From assembly GCF_012726295.1 (NCBI RefSeq), contig NZ_JABAOB010000004.1:248001-312000 (forward strand): DNA of 64,000 nucleotides, in the 5' to 3' direction. Below, piece after piece: positions 7,989-16,969 of this stretch. This DNA is from Chitinophaga sp. Ak27. GTDB lineage: Bacteria > Bacteroidota > Bacteroidia > Chitinophagales > Chitinophagaceae. Both the position numbers and the translations under genes were made by a program. Position 1 is the stretch's first letter, and the number at the start of each line of letters is the position of its first letter. The notes beneath the pieces were generated by a model that saw nothing but the letters and a program-made list of their open reading frames with translations, was not told where the DNA came from and did no database searches.

Positions 7989-8585
7989 ATGTCCACCAGC
8001 ACTTACAATCCGCAGCACGATGAAAAGCTCTTCTGGAGCCGCCTTTGTGATGGAGACCGGGAGGCATTCGGAGAGATATACCGGCGGTATTTTCCGCTGC
8101 TGTTCCGTTATTGTATCCGGTTTACCGCCGATCGCGGACTGGTAAAGGATGTGTTGCAGGACTTCTTTTCACAGTTGTTCCTGCAACGCGCTGGTCTTGC
8201 GCGGGAAGTACATATCAAGAGCTACCTGATGGTGTCGGCCCGAAGAAAGTTATTCCGTTACCTGGAAAAGTCCGCCCGGCAGCCGGGAATATTGGAAGAG
8301 GGCACGCTTTCTGGTTTTGAGCTGGAGCTGTCGCCAGAAAGTATCCTGATCAACCGGCAACACGACGAACAGGCTGCCCGCCTGCTGCGGCAGCAGTTGC
8401 AGACACTTACGCAGCGGCAAAAAGAAGCTATCTATCTTCGTTTTTACGAAAACCTTAGCTATGAAGCCATTGCAGAGATTATGGTATTAAAGGAAGTAAA
8501 GTACGCCCGTACTTTAATATACAGGGCCATCGCCGAATTAAAGGAGCTGCTGGCGGTTAATGAATCCGCCCTGATGGTACGCTAA
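7989..8585 (+). CDS. ECF sigma factor of a FecI/FecR-SusC cassette
   Basis: This 198-residue RNA polymerase sigma-70 factor belongs to the extracytoplasmic-function type common in Bacteroidota. Region 2 spans about residues 20-85 (DREAFGEIYRRYFPLLFRYC, DVLQDFFSQLF) and region 4 about residues 130-185 (LTQRQKEAIYLRFYENLSYEAIAEIM). ATG at 7989 is preferred over the adjacent in-frame TTG at 7986. It heads the order sigma, FecR, STN-type SusC, SusD, which is the classical trans-envelope signalling arrangement. It should direct transcription of the SusC/SusD genes when FecR is relieved. Confidence 0.92.
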   Translation: MSTSTYNPQHDEKLFWSRLCDGDREAFGEIYRRYFPLLFRYCIRFTADRGLVKDVLQDFFSQLFLQRAGLAREVHIKSYLMVSARRKLFRYLEKSARQPGILEEGTLSGFELELSPESILINRQHDEQAARLLRQQLQTLTQRQKEAIYLRFYENLSYEAIAEIMVLKEVKYARTLIYRAIAELKELLAVNESALMVR

Positions 8586-8615
8586 AAAAGTTTTAAAATT
8601 TTTTCTTTTTCCTGA

Positions 8616-8634
8616 GGGCATCCGCCCGTTTTTT
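8616..8634 (+). terminator. Small hairpin with T run between sigma and FecR genes
   Basis: GGGC at 8616-8619 pairs with GCCC at 8624-8627 and is followed by GTTTTTT. It lies after the sigma stop and before the FecR start. The 4-bp stem is short, so it may be a weak attenuator or part of a sigma-recognised promoter rather than a full terminator. Confidence 0.3.
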
Positions 8635-8663
8635 GACTCTTCTTAATAGTACAAGGTATTTTT

Positions 8664-9644
8664 ATGGATTACAATGTGTATGGCGCTGCTGATTTTGCGG
8701 CAGATGTTTCATTTCGGGAATGGGTGCTGGAAGGCAACGCAGACCAGGCTTTCTGGGAAAGCTGGCGGGCGGCTCATCCCGAAAAAGAAGCCTTGTTACA
8801 GGAAGCCCGCGTCATGGTACTGGCGCTCCGGTTTCGCACCAACGAAGTATGTCCCCATGAAATGGAAGACATAAAACAGCAGATAGATCAATTGCTGGAC
8901 GAATCCGTTAAAAAAAATAACGGGCTTTGGATCAGGCGTATAGGGTATGCCGTTAGTGCAGTAGCCGCCGTGCTGATACCATTTATAGCAGTATGGTATT
9001 ACCAGGGAAATCATATACCGGAAAAGGTTTATGTACATACCGGCTTCGGAGAAACTAAAACCATCCATTTACCCGATGGTTCTGTTGTGCAACTCAATGC
9101 CAACTCGGCCGTAAGCTATCCTGCGCAGTGGATGAAAGAAGAGGTGAGGACCGTGAGCCTGGAAGGGGAAGCCTATTTCAATGTATCCAAAGCGCCCGCG
9201 GGATTACATCCTAAATTCCGGGTACTGCTACCGGATGTTACCATAGAAGTAAAGGGTACTGCTTTTAACGTATATAATCGCCGCCATACTGTTAATGTGT
9301 TGCTGGAAGAAGGAAAAATTGTTGTCAATGATAGCCTGAAAATGCTGCCGGGCGATATGATGCAATTCAGGGGACGCTCACCTCAACGACTACACGCCGA
9401 TCCTGTACAATTAACAGCCTGGAAACAACATCGGCTGGTGTTCAGCAATACGTCCTTATCCGAGGTGGTACAGCAACTGGAAGATCTTTACGGATATCGT
9501 ATTCAATTCAGGGATAAAAGAATGGAAAGCCTGCTATTCACCGGTTCTGCACCCGCAAGTGATCCGGGAATATTACTGCAGGCAGTCGCCACGGTGCATC
9601 AGCTGAAAATGAAACAACACAATTCAGTCATCATTTTTGAATAA
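8664..9644 (+). CDS. FecR family anti-sigma factor
   Basis: A 326-residue single-pass inner-membrane regulator. The N-terminal cytoplasmic domain (about 1-90) would bind the sigma factor. One transmembrane helix lies at about residues 94-112 (GYAVSAVAAVLIPFIAVWY). The periplasmic FecR domain begins at about 122 and contains the hallmark KTIHLPDGSVVQLNANSAVSYP, with a DUF4974-like C-terminal domain (about 255-322: SNTSLSEVVQQLEDLYGYRI) that contacts the STN domain of the receptor in such systems. It lies 78 bases after its sigma factor and 20 bases before the SusC gene, consistent with one signalling operon. Confidence 0.94.
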   Translation: MDYNVYGAADFAADVSFREWVLEGNADQAFWESWRAAHPEKEALLQEARVMVLALRFRTNEVCPHEMEDIKQQIDQLLDESVKKNNGLWIRRIGYAVSAVAAVLIPFIAVWYYQGNHIPEKVYVHTGFGETKTIHLPDGSVVQLNANSAVSYPAQWMKEEVRTVSLEGEAYFNVSKAPAGLHPKFRVLLPDVTIEVKGTAFNVYNRRHTVNVLLEEGKIVVNDSLKMLPGDMMQFRGRSPQRLHADPVQLTAWKQHRLVFSNTSLSEVVQQLEDLYGYRIQFRDKRMESLLFTGSAPASDPGILLQAVATVHQLKMKQHNSVIIFE

Positions 9645-9664
9645 AGGGTTTAAAATTTACAGTT

Positions 9665-12600
9665 ATGCAAAAGAGCTTTACGAAGCTTTATGCTCCCTGG
9701 AGTGCTATGCTGCTATTATTGCTTTGGGCCACCAGTGCCGGTGCACAGCAATTAATGGTCAGCAGTGGTAACACCTCCCGGGAAGCAGGATCAATTCCTT
9801 TACAGCAAATGCTGGCCAACCTGGAAACACGTTATGGTATCAGCTTTAACTATGCCCCTGCACAGGTAGCGGGCAAATTTGTAGCCGCCAGGACTACCCG
9901 CGGTAAAGAGACCGACCTCGAAGCACAACTCCGCAGAACATTGCTGCCACTGGGTTTGCTGGCGGTGAAATTAAGCGGGCATGACTATGCCATTCGTAGC
10001 GCCGACGCCGCATCCGCTACCAACACCAGCACAGCAGAACAAATTGTAAAAGGAAAGGTAACCGATGAAAAAGGTAATCCTGCTCCTGGCGTGAGCATAC
10101 GCGAAAAAGGCACTAACAATGGCACCGTCACAGATGCAGAGGGCAACTTTTCTTTGAAGGTAGCCAGTGCAAATGCCATATTGGTATTCCATTACGTAGG
10201 CTACCAGGCAAAGGAACTGGCGGCCGGCAACGGCATTTTGCAGGTACAGTTGAGTCCTGAAGTACGCAGCCTGGATGATGTGGTGGTAACCGCTCTCGGT
10301 ATTAAACGTCAGGAAAAAGCGCTCGGTTATTCTATCGCCACGCTGAAAAGCGACCAGGTAAATACCGTTAAGGACGTAAATGTTGCCAATGCGTTGTCCG
10401 GTAAAGTAGCAGGAGTGAATGTACGCAGTACCAGCTCTGATCCCGGCGCCACCTCACTGGTAGTGATCCGCGGCCAAAGTAAACTGGACGGATATAACCA
10501 ACCGTTGTATGTAGTAGATGGCGTGCCCATTGCACCAGCCGTACGCGCGCCCAAACAACCGGTAGGACAGGTGGTGGTGGATTATGGCAGTACCATTTCT
10601 GATATCAACCCCGACGATATTGCCAGCATGACCGTTCTAAAAGGAGCCAGTGCTTCTGCGCTGTATGGTTCCCGCGCACTCAATGGGGTGATCCTGATTA
10701 CCACCAAATCAGGAAGCGGCGCCAAAAAAGGCTTAGGCGTTGCCGTTAATTCCAGCGCCCTATTCGACCGTGCCACGCTATTCCCCAAATTCCAAAATGA
10801 ATTTGGTGCAGGGGACCGCACCGGTTCGGATGAAACCATTTCCGAAGCCAGCTGGGGGCCCCGCCTTGATGTGGGTACAAAACATGTACAGTGGGATAGT
10901 CCCCTGGATGCTAACGGTAATCCTATTCCTACGGACTGGGTATCTTATCCTAACCGCCATAAAGATTTCTTCCGTACCGGCTCTACCTTGACTAATAACA
11001 TCGCCGTAACCGGTAATAATAAAGATGGTAACTTCCGCCTGTCTTACACTAATCTTGCTAATGAAGGTATTACCCCTAATACCGATTTGAAAAGAAATAC
11101 CATTAATCTGTCTGCCGGGTATACGCTGCATCCGAAAGTACGTGTGAGTACCAATATTGGCTATACGAAAAATACGAGCGACAACAGGCCTACCTACAAC
11201 CGTGGAAGTGTATCCAGTATTATATATACCACTACGCCCAACGTGGATATCAGGAAGCTCCGTAACTACTGGATTCCTGGAAAGGAAGGATTGGAGCAGT
11301 TTTCACATGTGCCGGGGTCTACTGATAATCCCTACTTCGTAGCGTATGAGCTGACCAACGGATATAACCGTGATCGTATTATGGGAAATGTAGAGTTGAA
11401 TATAGATATCACCAAGGACCTAACGCTCATGGCCCGCAGCGGTATGGACTACTATTCTGAATACCGCGAAAGTAAGCGCGCCTTCAGCGCCGTTAAGAAT
11501 CCCAATGGTGGCTACGGTATCGAAACGGAAACTTTCCGGGAACAGAATACAGATTTCCTGTTGAGCTACAAAAAGCAAGTCAACAAAGATTTCTTTGTCT
11601 CAGTATCTGGTGGAGCCAACCGGATGAATCAATCCGGCGCTGGAACTACGCAGAAAACGGAAAGCCTGGTCATGCCCGGCGTATACAGTATCTCAAATGC
11701 TAAAGCCGGAACTGTTTTCAATGATTCCTACCATTTCACAAAACGTATTAACAGCGTGTATGGTATGGGACAAGTGGCTTTCCGCAACTACGCTTTCCTC
11801 GATCTGACCGCCCGCAACGATTGGTCAAGTACATTGCCTCCTGAAAACAACTCGTATTTTTATCCTTCTGCTTCCCTCAGCTTAATATTGACAGATATGT
11901 TCAATATCAAATCGAGCATACTTTCTTTTGCCAAAGTGAGGGCCAACTGGGCGCAGGTAGGCGGAGATACAGACCCGTATAGCCTGTATAACACCTTTGG
12001 CTTTGGACAGGATTGGGGAAATGTGAAGCGTGCCATTATTGACAATGCCTTGTTGAATAATAAATTGAAACCCCTGATTGCAACCTCCCATGAGTTCGGG
12101 GCCGATGTTCGCTTTCTGGATGGAAGACTGGGCATTGATGTCACCTACTATAATACCATCAACAAAAACCAGATTCTCAGGATTCCGGTAACAATGGCTA
12201 CCGGTTATAGCAACCTGCTGACAAATGCCGGTAAGGTGGGAAATAAAGGCATTGAAATCGGGTTGAATGCTACCCCTGTTAAAGGCGCTTTCCGTTGGGA
12301 CTTACAGGTGAATTACACTAAGAACCGCAATAAGATCATCGAGCTGATGCCGGGCATTAACAACTACCTCGTAGGTGGTGCAGAAGGTATCCGCTTCCTG
12401 GTGGCTGAGGGAACAGAAATGGGTGATATGTATGCCCAAAACTGGGCCACGGTGCCAGATGGAGAGTTTAAAGGACAACCTTTGCTGGCCAACGATGGTA
12501 GCTATCAGAAAGTAAATGACTATGTGAAAATAGGGAATTACAATCCTGATTTCATGGTCGGTATCACCAATACCTTTACCTACAAAGGGTTTACGCTGAA

Positions 12601-13129
12601 TCTGCTGATTGACTGGCGCCAGGGAGGAAAGTTCTTCTCCTATGTAGCTAAAAATCTCCTGAGTGACGGACGTACGCAAACAACCATCCATGGCCGCGAT
12701 CCGCAAACCGGTGGACTGGCCTGGAACGATGGCACCTACAACCGGACCGACGGAATGATCCTGTTTGGATATGTGGAAGAAAGCCCGGGTAAATATAAAC
12801 TCAATGATATCGTGACGGATCCGGAGAATTACTACGGCGAGTACTACTGGAGTTTCAATAGCCGCTCTACTTTCGATGCCAGCTACGTGAAGCTGAGAGA
12901 GGCCTCGCTGACATACAACTTTTCGAAGAAAGTGCTAGGCAGAGCGCCTATAAACAACCTCTCCATCGCATTTATTGCGAGGAACCTGTTTACCTGGACC
13001 GCCGCTGAACAGGGGTACGATCCTGAAACGGCCATGACTATTGCCAATGGCAGCTTTTCACCGGGTGTTACCAGCTGGGGCTTACCATATACCCGTTCCT
13101 ATGGCGTAAAACTGGGATTCAATTTTTAA
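9665..13129 (+). CDS. SusC/RagA-type TonB-dependent receptor with STN domain
   Basis: A 1154-residue outer-membrane receptor. A signal peptide (about 1-27, ending SAGAQQ) is followed by a secretin/TonB short N-terminal domain (about 45-112, LQQMLANLETRYGISFNY) that signals to FecR, a carboxypeptidase-regulatory-like domain (about 128-200, VKGKVTDEKGNPAPGVSIREKGT), a plug domain (about 205-330, with ALYGSRALNGVILITTKSG) and a 22-strand-type barrel ending in a terminal phenylalanine (KLGFNF). It pairs with the SusD lipoprotein that follows 18 bases later and should import an oligosaccharide using TonB energy. The substrate is unknown; the adjacent hydrolases suggest an uncommon, perhaps acidic, glycan. 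Confidence 0.96.
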   Translation: MQKSFTKLYAPWSAMLLLLLWATSAGAQQLMVSSGNTSREAGSIPLQQMLANLETRYGISFNYAPAQVAGKFVAARTTRGKETDLEAQLRRTLLPLGLLAVKLSGHDYAIRSADAASATNTSTAEQIVKGKVTDEKGNPAPGVSIREKGTNNGTVTDAEGNFSLKVASANAILVFHYVGYQAKELAAGNGILQVQLSPEVRSLDDVVVTALGIKRQEKALGYSIATLKSDQVNTVKDVNVANALSGKVAGVNVRSTSSDPGATSLVVIRGQSKLDGYNQPLYVVDGVPIAPAVRAPKQPVGQVVVDYGSTISDINPDDIASMTVLKGASASALYGSRALNGVILITTKSGSGAKKGLGVAVNSSALFDRATLFPKFQNEFGAGDRTGSDETISEASWGPRLDVGTKHVQWDSPLDANGNPIPTDWVSYPNRHKDFFRTGSTLTNNIAVTGNNKDGNFRLSYTNLANEGITPNTDLKRNTINLSAGYTLHPKVRVSTNIGYTKNTSDNRPTYNRGSVSSIIYTTTPNVDIRKLRNYWIPGKEGLEQFSHVPGSTDNPYFVAYELTNGYNRDRIMGNVELNIDITKDLTLMARSGMDYYSEYRESKRAFSAVKNPNGGYGIETETFREQNTDFLLSYKKQVNKDFFVSVSGGANRMNQSGAGTTQKTESLVMPGVYSISNAKAGTVFNDSYHFTKRINSVYGMGQVAFRNYAFLDLTARNDWSSTLPPENNSYFYPSASLSLILTDMFNIKSSILSFAKVRANWAQVGGDTDPYSLYNTFGFGQDWGNVKRAIIDNALLNNKLKPLIATSHEFGADVRFLDGRLGIDVTYYNTINKNQILRIPVTMATGYSNLLTNAGKVGNKGIEIGLNATPVKGAFRWDLQVNYTKNRNKIIELMPGINNYLVGGAEGIRFLVAEGTEMGDMYAQNWATVPDGEFKGQPLLANDGSYQKVNDYVKIGNYNPDFMVGITNTFTYKGFTLNLLIDWRQGGKFFSYVAKNLLSDGRTQTTIHGRDPQTGGLAWNDGTYNRTDGMILFGYVEESPGKYKLNDIVTDPENYYGEYYWSFNSRSTFDASYVKLREASLTYNFSKKVLGRAPINNLSIAFIARNLFTWTAAEQGYDPETAMTIANGSFSPGVTSWGLPYTRSYGVKLGFNF

Positions 13130-13147
13130 ACTAATAAATAGTTGGTT

Positions 13148-14620
13148 ATGCAACGCATACCTGTTATATATCTACTGTTTTGCCTGGTGATACTTTCCTC
13201 CGCTTGTAAGAAGGGGTTGGAAGACATCAACGTAAACCCGAACAAGTCGCAGGTGATCAACCCTGAATTCCTGCTGTCTACTTCGTTGATCAATACCGCT
13301 TATGATTACCAGGAAGATGCCTACTTCGATAAGCCTGCATCTGCCGGGCGTTACATCACGATGGTGCGTAACGAAGGCAACGACAAGTTCGATTGGGGTC
13401 CACAGAGCTGGGACGGTAACTATGCCAAACTCTCGGTCAACTATGAAATGATGGACCAGGCTAAAAAGCAGCAGGTGCCGCAATACATAGCCGTTGGGAA
13501 AGTATTGGAGGCCTTTAACTTTGCCTATCTTTCTGACCTGTTTGGCGATATTCCCTATACCGACGCACTGCGTTTGAAAGACGACCGGATCCTGCATCCG
13601 AAATATGACCAACAGCAGGCGGTATATCCTGCCTTGCTTCAATCACTTAAAGAAGCCAACGACCAATTGGCTACGCTGACGAATAGAGTAGATGCTACCG
13701 CAGATGCGATGTATGGCGGTGATCCTTTACTGTGGCGCAAGTTTGCCAACTCGCTCCGGTTAAGAATGCTGCTGCGCATATCAAAGAGTTATGCGCCCGC
13801 ATTTACCGATATGCAGGCCATTATCAATGATAAGGTAAAGTACCCCATCTTCGAAAGTAATGCAGACAATGCCGAGGTAAAGTACCTGGGGGACGTGGGC
13901 GCCAACAGCTGGCCCGGCGGCCTTCTGGCCAATTCTTTTTCAGAATTTGACAAACGTAAACCCAGTAAGGAAATCGTAGATGCGCTGCAGCAACGCAACG
14001 ATCCCCGCCTCAGTGTTTGGATCGCCAAAGTAGATTCCCTTTCGGGAGGAACTGTAGATTCAAAGCCTTATGTCGGCGTGCCGAACGCTATCCCTGCGCC
14101 TTATGACTATAACGGAGGGGCAGTTCATATTTCCCGCTTGTCTGATATGTTTAAAAGTAATAGTCATCCTATGGTGAAAGCATCCATGATGACGTACGCA
14201 GAAGTATGCTTCATCCTGGCAGAATGTGTACAGGCAGGCAAGATAACCGTAGCCGGTAAAACTGCCGAAAGCCTCTACTATGATGGTATTGGTGCCAGCA
14301 TGAAATACTATGGCGTAGACCAGGCGGCTACCGATGCCCATTACTACGATCAGCCGTCTGTAAAGTACAACGGTACGCTGGAACAGCTGATAGGCCAGAA
14401 ATGGATTGCCGGGTTCCTGAAAGGAGCGGAAGCTTGGTTCGATAACCGCCGCACGGGGTTCCCTAAGTTTATACTGGGTCCGCTGTCTGCCTCCACCAGC
14501 TTGCCCAAACGCTATATTTATCCTACCGGTGAACGAGATACGAACAATGATGAATACCTGAAAGCGTTAACGCAGTTCGGTCCGGATAAACAGACTACCC
14601 TGATGTGGTACCTGAAATAA
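13148..14620 (+). CDS. SusD/RagB family nutrient-binding lipoprotein
   Basis: A 490-residue surface lipoprotein. The signal peptide ends in the lipobox LSSAC with CKKG following, and the start ATG at 13148 is preferred to a TTG two codons upstream. The body has SusD-like features: an early VNPNKSQVINPEFLLST segment, a helical TPR-like region and the family phrase EVCFILAEC near residue 355. It is of the shorter SusD-like_2 type, near the usual 480-550 residues. It lids the neighbouring SusC barrel and captures the oligosaccharide at the surface. A hairpin after the stop may reduce read-through into the hydrolase genes. Confidence 0.94.
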   Translation: MQRIPVIYLLFCLVILSSACKKGLEDINVNPNKSQVINPEFLLSTSLINTAYDYQEDAYFDKPASAGRYITMVRNEGNDKFDWGPQSWDGNYAKLSVNYEMMDQAKKQQVPQYIAVGKVLEAFNFAYLSDLFGDIPYTDALRLKDDRILHPKYDQQQAVYPALLQSLKEANDQLATLTNRVDATADAMYGGDPLLWRKFANSLRLRMLLRISKSYAPAFTDMQAIINDKVKYPIFESNADNAEVKYLGDVGANSWPGGLLANSFSEFDKRKPSKEIVDALQQRNDPRLSVWIAKVDSLSGGTVDSKPYVGVPNAIPAPYDYNGGAVHISRLSDMFKSNSHPMVKASMMTYAEVCFILAECVQAGKITVAGKTAESLYYDGIGASMKYYGVDQAATDAHYYDQPSVKYNGTLEQLIGQKWIAGFLKGAEAWFDNRRTGFPKFILGPLSASTSLPKRYIYPTGERDTNNDEYLKALTQFGPDKQTTLMWYLK

Positions 14621-14629
14621 TATCATTAC

Positions 14630-14662
14630 CTACAGCCCCATGCTTTCAGTGTGGGGTTGTAG
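14630..14662 (+). terminator. Hairpin after susD (possible terminator or attenuator)
   Basis: CTACAGCCCCA at 14630-14640 pairs with TGGGGTTGTAG at 14652-14662 (11 bp with one G-U pair). The sequence after it is only moderately T-rich (TTGTTCTG). It may limit transcription from the susCD genes into the following enzyme genes. Confidence 0.5.
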
Positions 14663-14712
14663 TTGTTCTGCTAATCCTGTGCTTTTTTCCGTTAAATATT
14701 CCTGGTGAAATA

Positions 14713-16959
14713 ATGAAAGGATTCCTTACTTTATTGCTATTGGTTCCACTGTTATGCGCCGCTACCGTGTGGAAAGATGTTACCATCGTTTGTAAAGACA
14801 AACAGATCGCTGCGCAGGTATTGCAGGAAGAAGTACAGCGCCGTACGGGGCTTTCCTGGCCTATTGCCACCAGGATGCCGTCAACTGGCGATGTGATGCT
14901 GCTTGCATTAACACCGGGAGCACCTGAATCCTATCATGTTGAATGCATCCTGGCTGCCGGCCGCCGGCAGATCCAGGTAACGGCGCCGGATACACGTGGT
15001 TTGCTGTACGGCGTGGGATACCTCCTACGTACCATGACCTACCTGCCGCAACAGGTGCAGCTGGCAGACGGGATCAACGTGGCGGCTACCCCGGAAAAGG
15101 CGATCCGCGGCCACCAGATCGGTTACCGCAATCTTGCTAACTCCTACGATGGATGGACGCCGGAACAATACGAACGCTATATCCGCGAACTCGCCATCTT
15201 TGGCGCCAACAGCATAGAGGCTATTCCCTTTATGCCGCCATCGCCGCATTTCCATCTACCTTCCCACGACATGAATCTTCGCATCAGCGAATACTGTAAA
15301 AAATACGACCTCGACTTTTCAGTATGGACGCCCGCCACCTTTGATTTGCAGGATACCGTCAAAAAAAATCAATTCCTTTTACAATTCGATTCCCTCTTCC
15401 GGGAGTCGCCCCGGCTGGACGCTGTATTCTTCCCGGGTGGCGATCCGGGCGACAATACCCCGCAGTTGGTGCTGCCCTTCCTCGAAGAGCTGGCACCCCG
15501 GCTGAAAAAATATCACCCGAAAGCATTGATCTGGTTATCGCTCCAGGGCTTTAACCCCGACGCCTGTACGTTCGTTTATTCCTATATCACCCAACGCCAG
15601 CCGCGGTGGCTGGGAGGGATCGTGGTAGGTCCCTCCAGCCCCTCGCTGGAAGATACGCGGGCAGCATTGCCGGCCCGCTATAAAATCCGACATTATCCTG
15701 ATATTACCCACACCGTACGCTGCGACTACCCCGTGGTATGGTGGGATCCCGCCTTTGCGTTTACCCTGGGCCGGGAACCGGTGAATCCGCAACCGCAGTA
15801 CTATGCTAACATCTATCGGTTTATAGCACCCGTGATGGATGGATTTATCAGTTACTCTGATGGCGCCCATGATGACATCAATAAAATGACCTGGAGCCTG
15901 CTGGGCTGGAATAGCCAGGCAGATGTCCGCGACATCATGCAGCAATACGCCAATTTCTTTTTTGGTTCTGCTGCCAGGGATGCCGCCGCAGAAGGAATCC
16001 TGGCCCTGGAAAAGAACTGGGAAGGGCCTATCGCCGGCAACGCCGGTATTGCTACCACCCTTGGATGGTGGCAGCAGCTGGAGCAGCAGCACCCGGAACT
16101 CAGCACCAACTGGCGCTGGCAAATGTGCCTGCTAAGGGCTTACTACGATGCCTATACGCGGCAGCGCGCCATCCGCGACGCTGCGCTGGAAGCAGCCGTG
16201 AACCAGGTACTGCCCGATAGCGGCGATGTGATGTCCCGCGCAGAAAAGATATTGCAACAGGCGGATTCCGTAGTGGAGCCAGTATGGCGGCAGCGCATCG
16301 TCGATTTATGCGAGGCACTCTATCAATCCATTGCGTTGCAAACCAGCGTGGCCAAATACAAAGCCGCAGGACCGGAAAGAGGAGCTGTGCTCGACTTCCT
16401 TGACCGGCCTTTAAACAATCGCTGGTGGCTGGAAGATAAGTTCAAATATATCCGCACGCTGGCACTATCCGCACAACGTAAAGCGCTGGATACATTGGCG
16501 CGCTGGGAAAACCCCGGCCCGGGCAGTTTTTACGATGCAGTAGCGGATATTTCCAAATCTCCCCATGTACTCCGGTCAGAAAATTTACATACTGATCCGC
16601 TTGTGCGCCGCAGCGATACGCCGGGCTTCGACTGGTGGGAGAGCGGCTATAGCCGTAAACGCTTGTCGTGGATGGTGAGCCTGCGGTGGCCGTCGGCGTT
16701 GCGGTACGATCACCTCGACACCACCGCACGGTATGTAGTGAGGGTAACCGGTTATGGAGAAAGCCTGCTGAAAGCCAATGGCATGCGACTCAAGCCCGGT
16801 CTGTATGGAAAAGGTATTGGCGAGCTAAAAGAATTCCCGGTACCTGCGGAGCTGACAAAAACCGGTACACTGCTGCTCACCTGGGACAACATCGACGAAG
16901 AACACCTTAACTGGCGCCAACATTCAAGGGTCACCGAAGTGTGGCTGATTAAATTATAA
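14713..16959 (+). CDS. Predicted glycoside hydrolase with GH20b/GH67-like N-terminal fold
   Basis: This 748-residue secreted protein has a signal peptide (MKGFLTLLLLVPLLCAA); the ATG at 14713 is chosen because the longer in-frame extension reads through a terminator-like hairpin. Residues 20-125 look like the zincin-like domain preceding the barrel in GH20, GH67, GH84 and GH115 enzymes (the phrase APDTRGLLYGVGYLLRTM is typical). A TIM-barrel-like region follows with GANSIEAIPFMPP, FSVWTPATFD and AVFFPGGDPGDNTPQ, whose acidic residues could be catalytic. The C-terminal third is helical, with a beta-rich end. I do not recognise a defined CAZy family. Context suggests it trims a glycan, possibly at uronate or N-acetylhexosamine residues. 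Confidence 0.65.
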   Translation: MKGFLTLLLLVPLLCAATVWKDVTIVCKDKQIAAQVLQEEVQRRTGLSWPIATRMPSTGDVMLLALTPGAPESYHVECILAAGRRQIQVTAPDTRGLLYGVGYLLRTMTYLPQQVQLADGINVAATPEKAIRGHQIGYRNLANSYDGWTPEQYERYIRELAIFGANSIEAIPFMPPSPHFHLPSHDMNLRISEYCKKYDLDFSVWTPATFDLQDTVKKNQFLLQFDSLFRESPRLDAVFFPGGDPGDNTPQLVLPFLEELAPRLKKYHPKALIWLSLQGFNPDACTFVYSYITQRQPRWLGGIVVGPSSPSLEDTRAALPARYKIRHYPDITHTVRCDYPVVWWDPAFAFTLGREPVNPQPQYYANIYRFIAPVMDGFISYSDGAHDDINKMTWSLLGWNSQADVRDIMQQYANFFFGSAARDAAAEGILALEKNWEGPIAGNAGIATTLGWWQQLEQQHPELSTNWRWQMCLLRAYYDAYTRQRAIRDAALEAAVNQVLPDSGDVMSRAEKILQQADSVVEPVWRQRIVDLCEALYQSIALQTSVAKYKAAGPERGAVLDFLDRPLNNRWWLEDKFKYIRTLALSAQRKALDTLARWENPGPGSFYDAVADISKSPHVLRSENLHTDPLVRRSDTPGFDWWESGYSRKRLSWMVSLRWPSALRYDHLDTTARYVVRVTGYGESLLKANGMRLKPGLYGKGIGELKEFPVPAELTKTGTLLLTWDNIDEEHLNWRQHSRVTEVWLIKL

Positions 16960-16969
16960 ATGCATACGG

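Noticed and set aside
14605..14712. N-terminal extension of the glycoside hydrolase gene
   Set aside because: The extension reads through a hairpin and would put a signal peptide inside the protein. The ATG at 14713 starts a normal signal.
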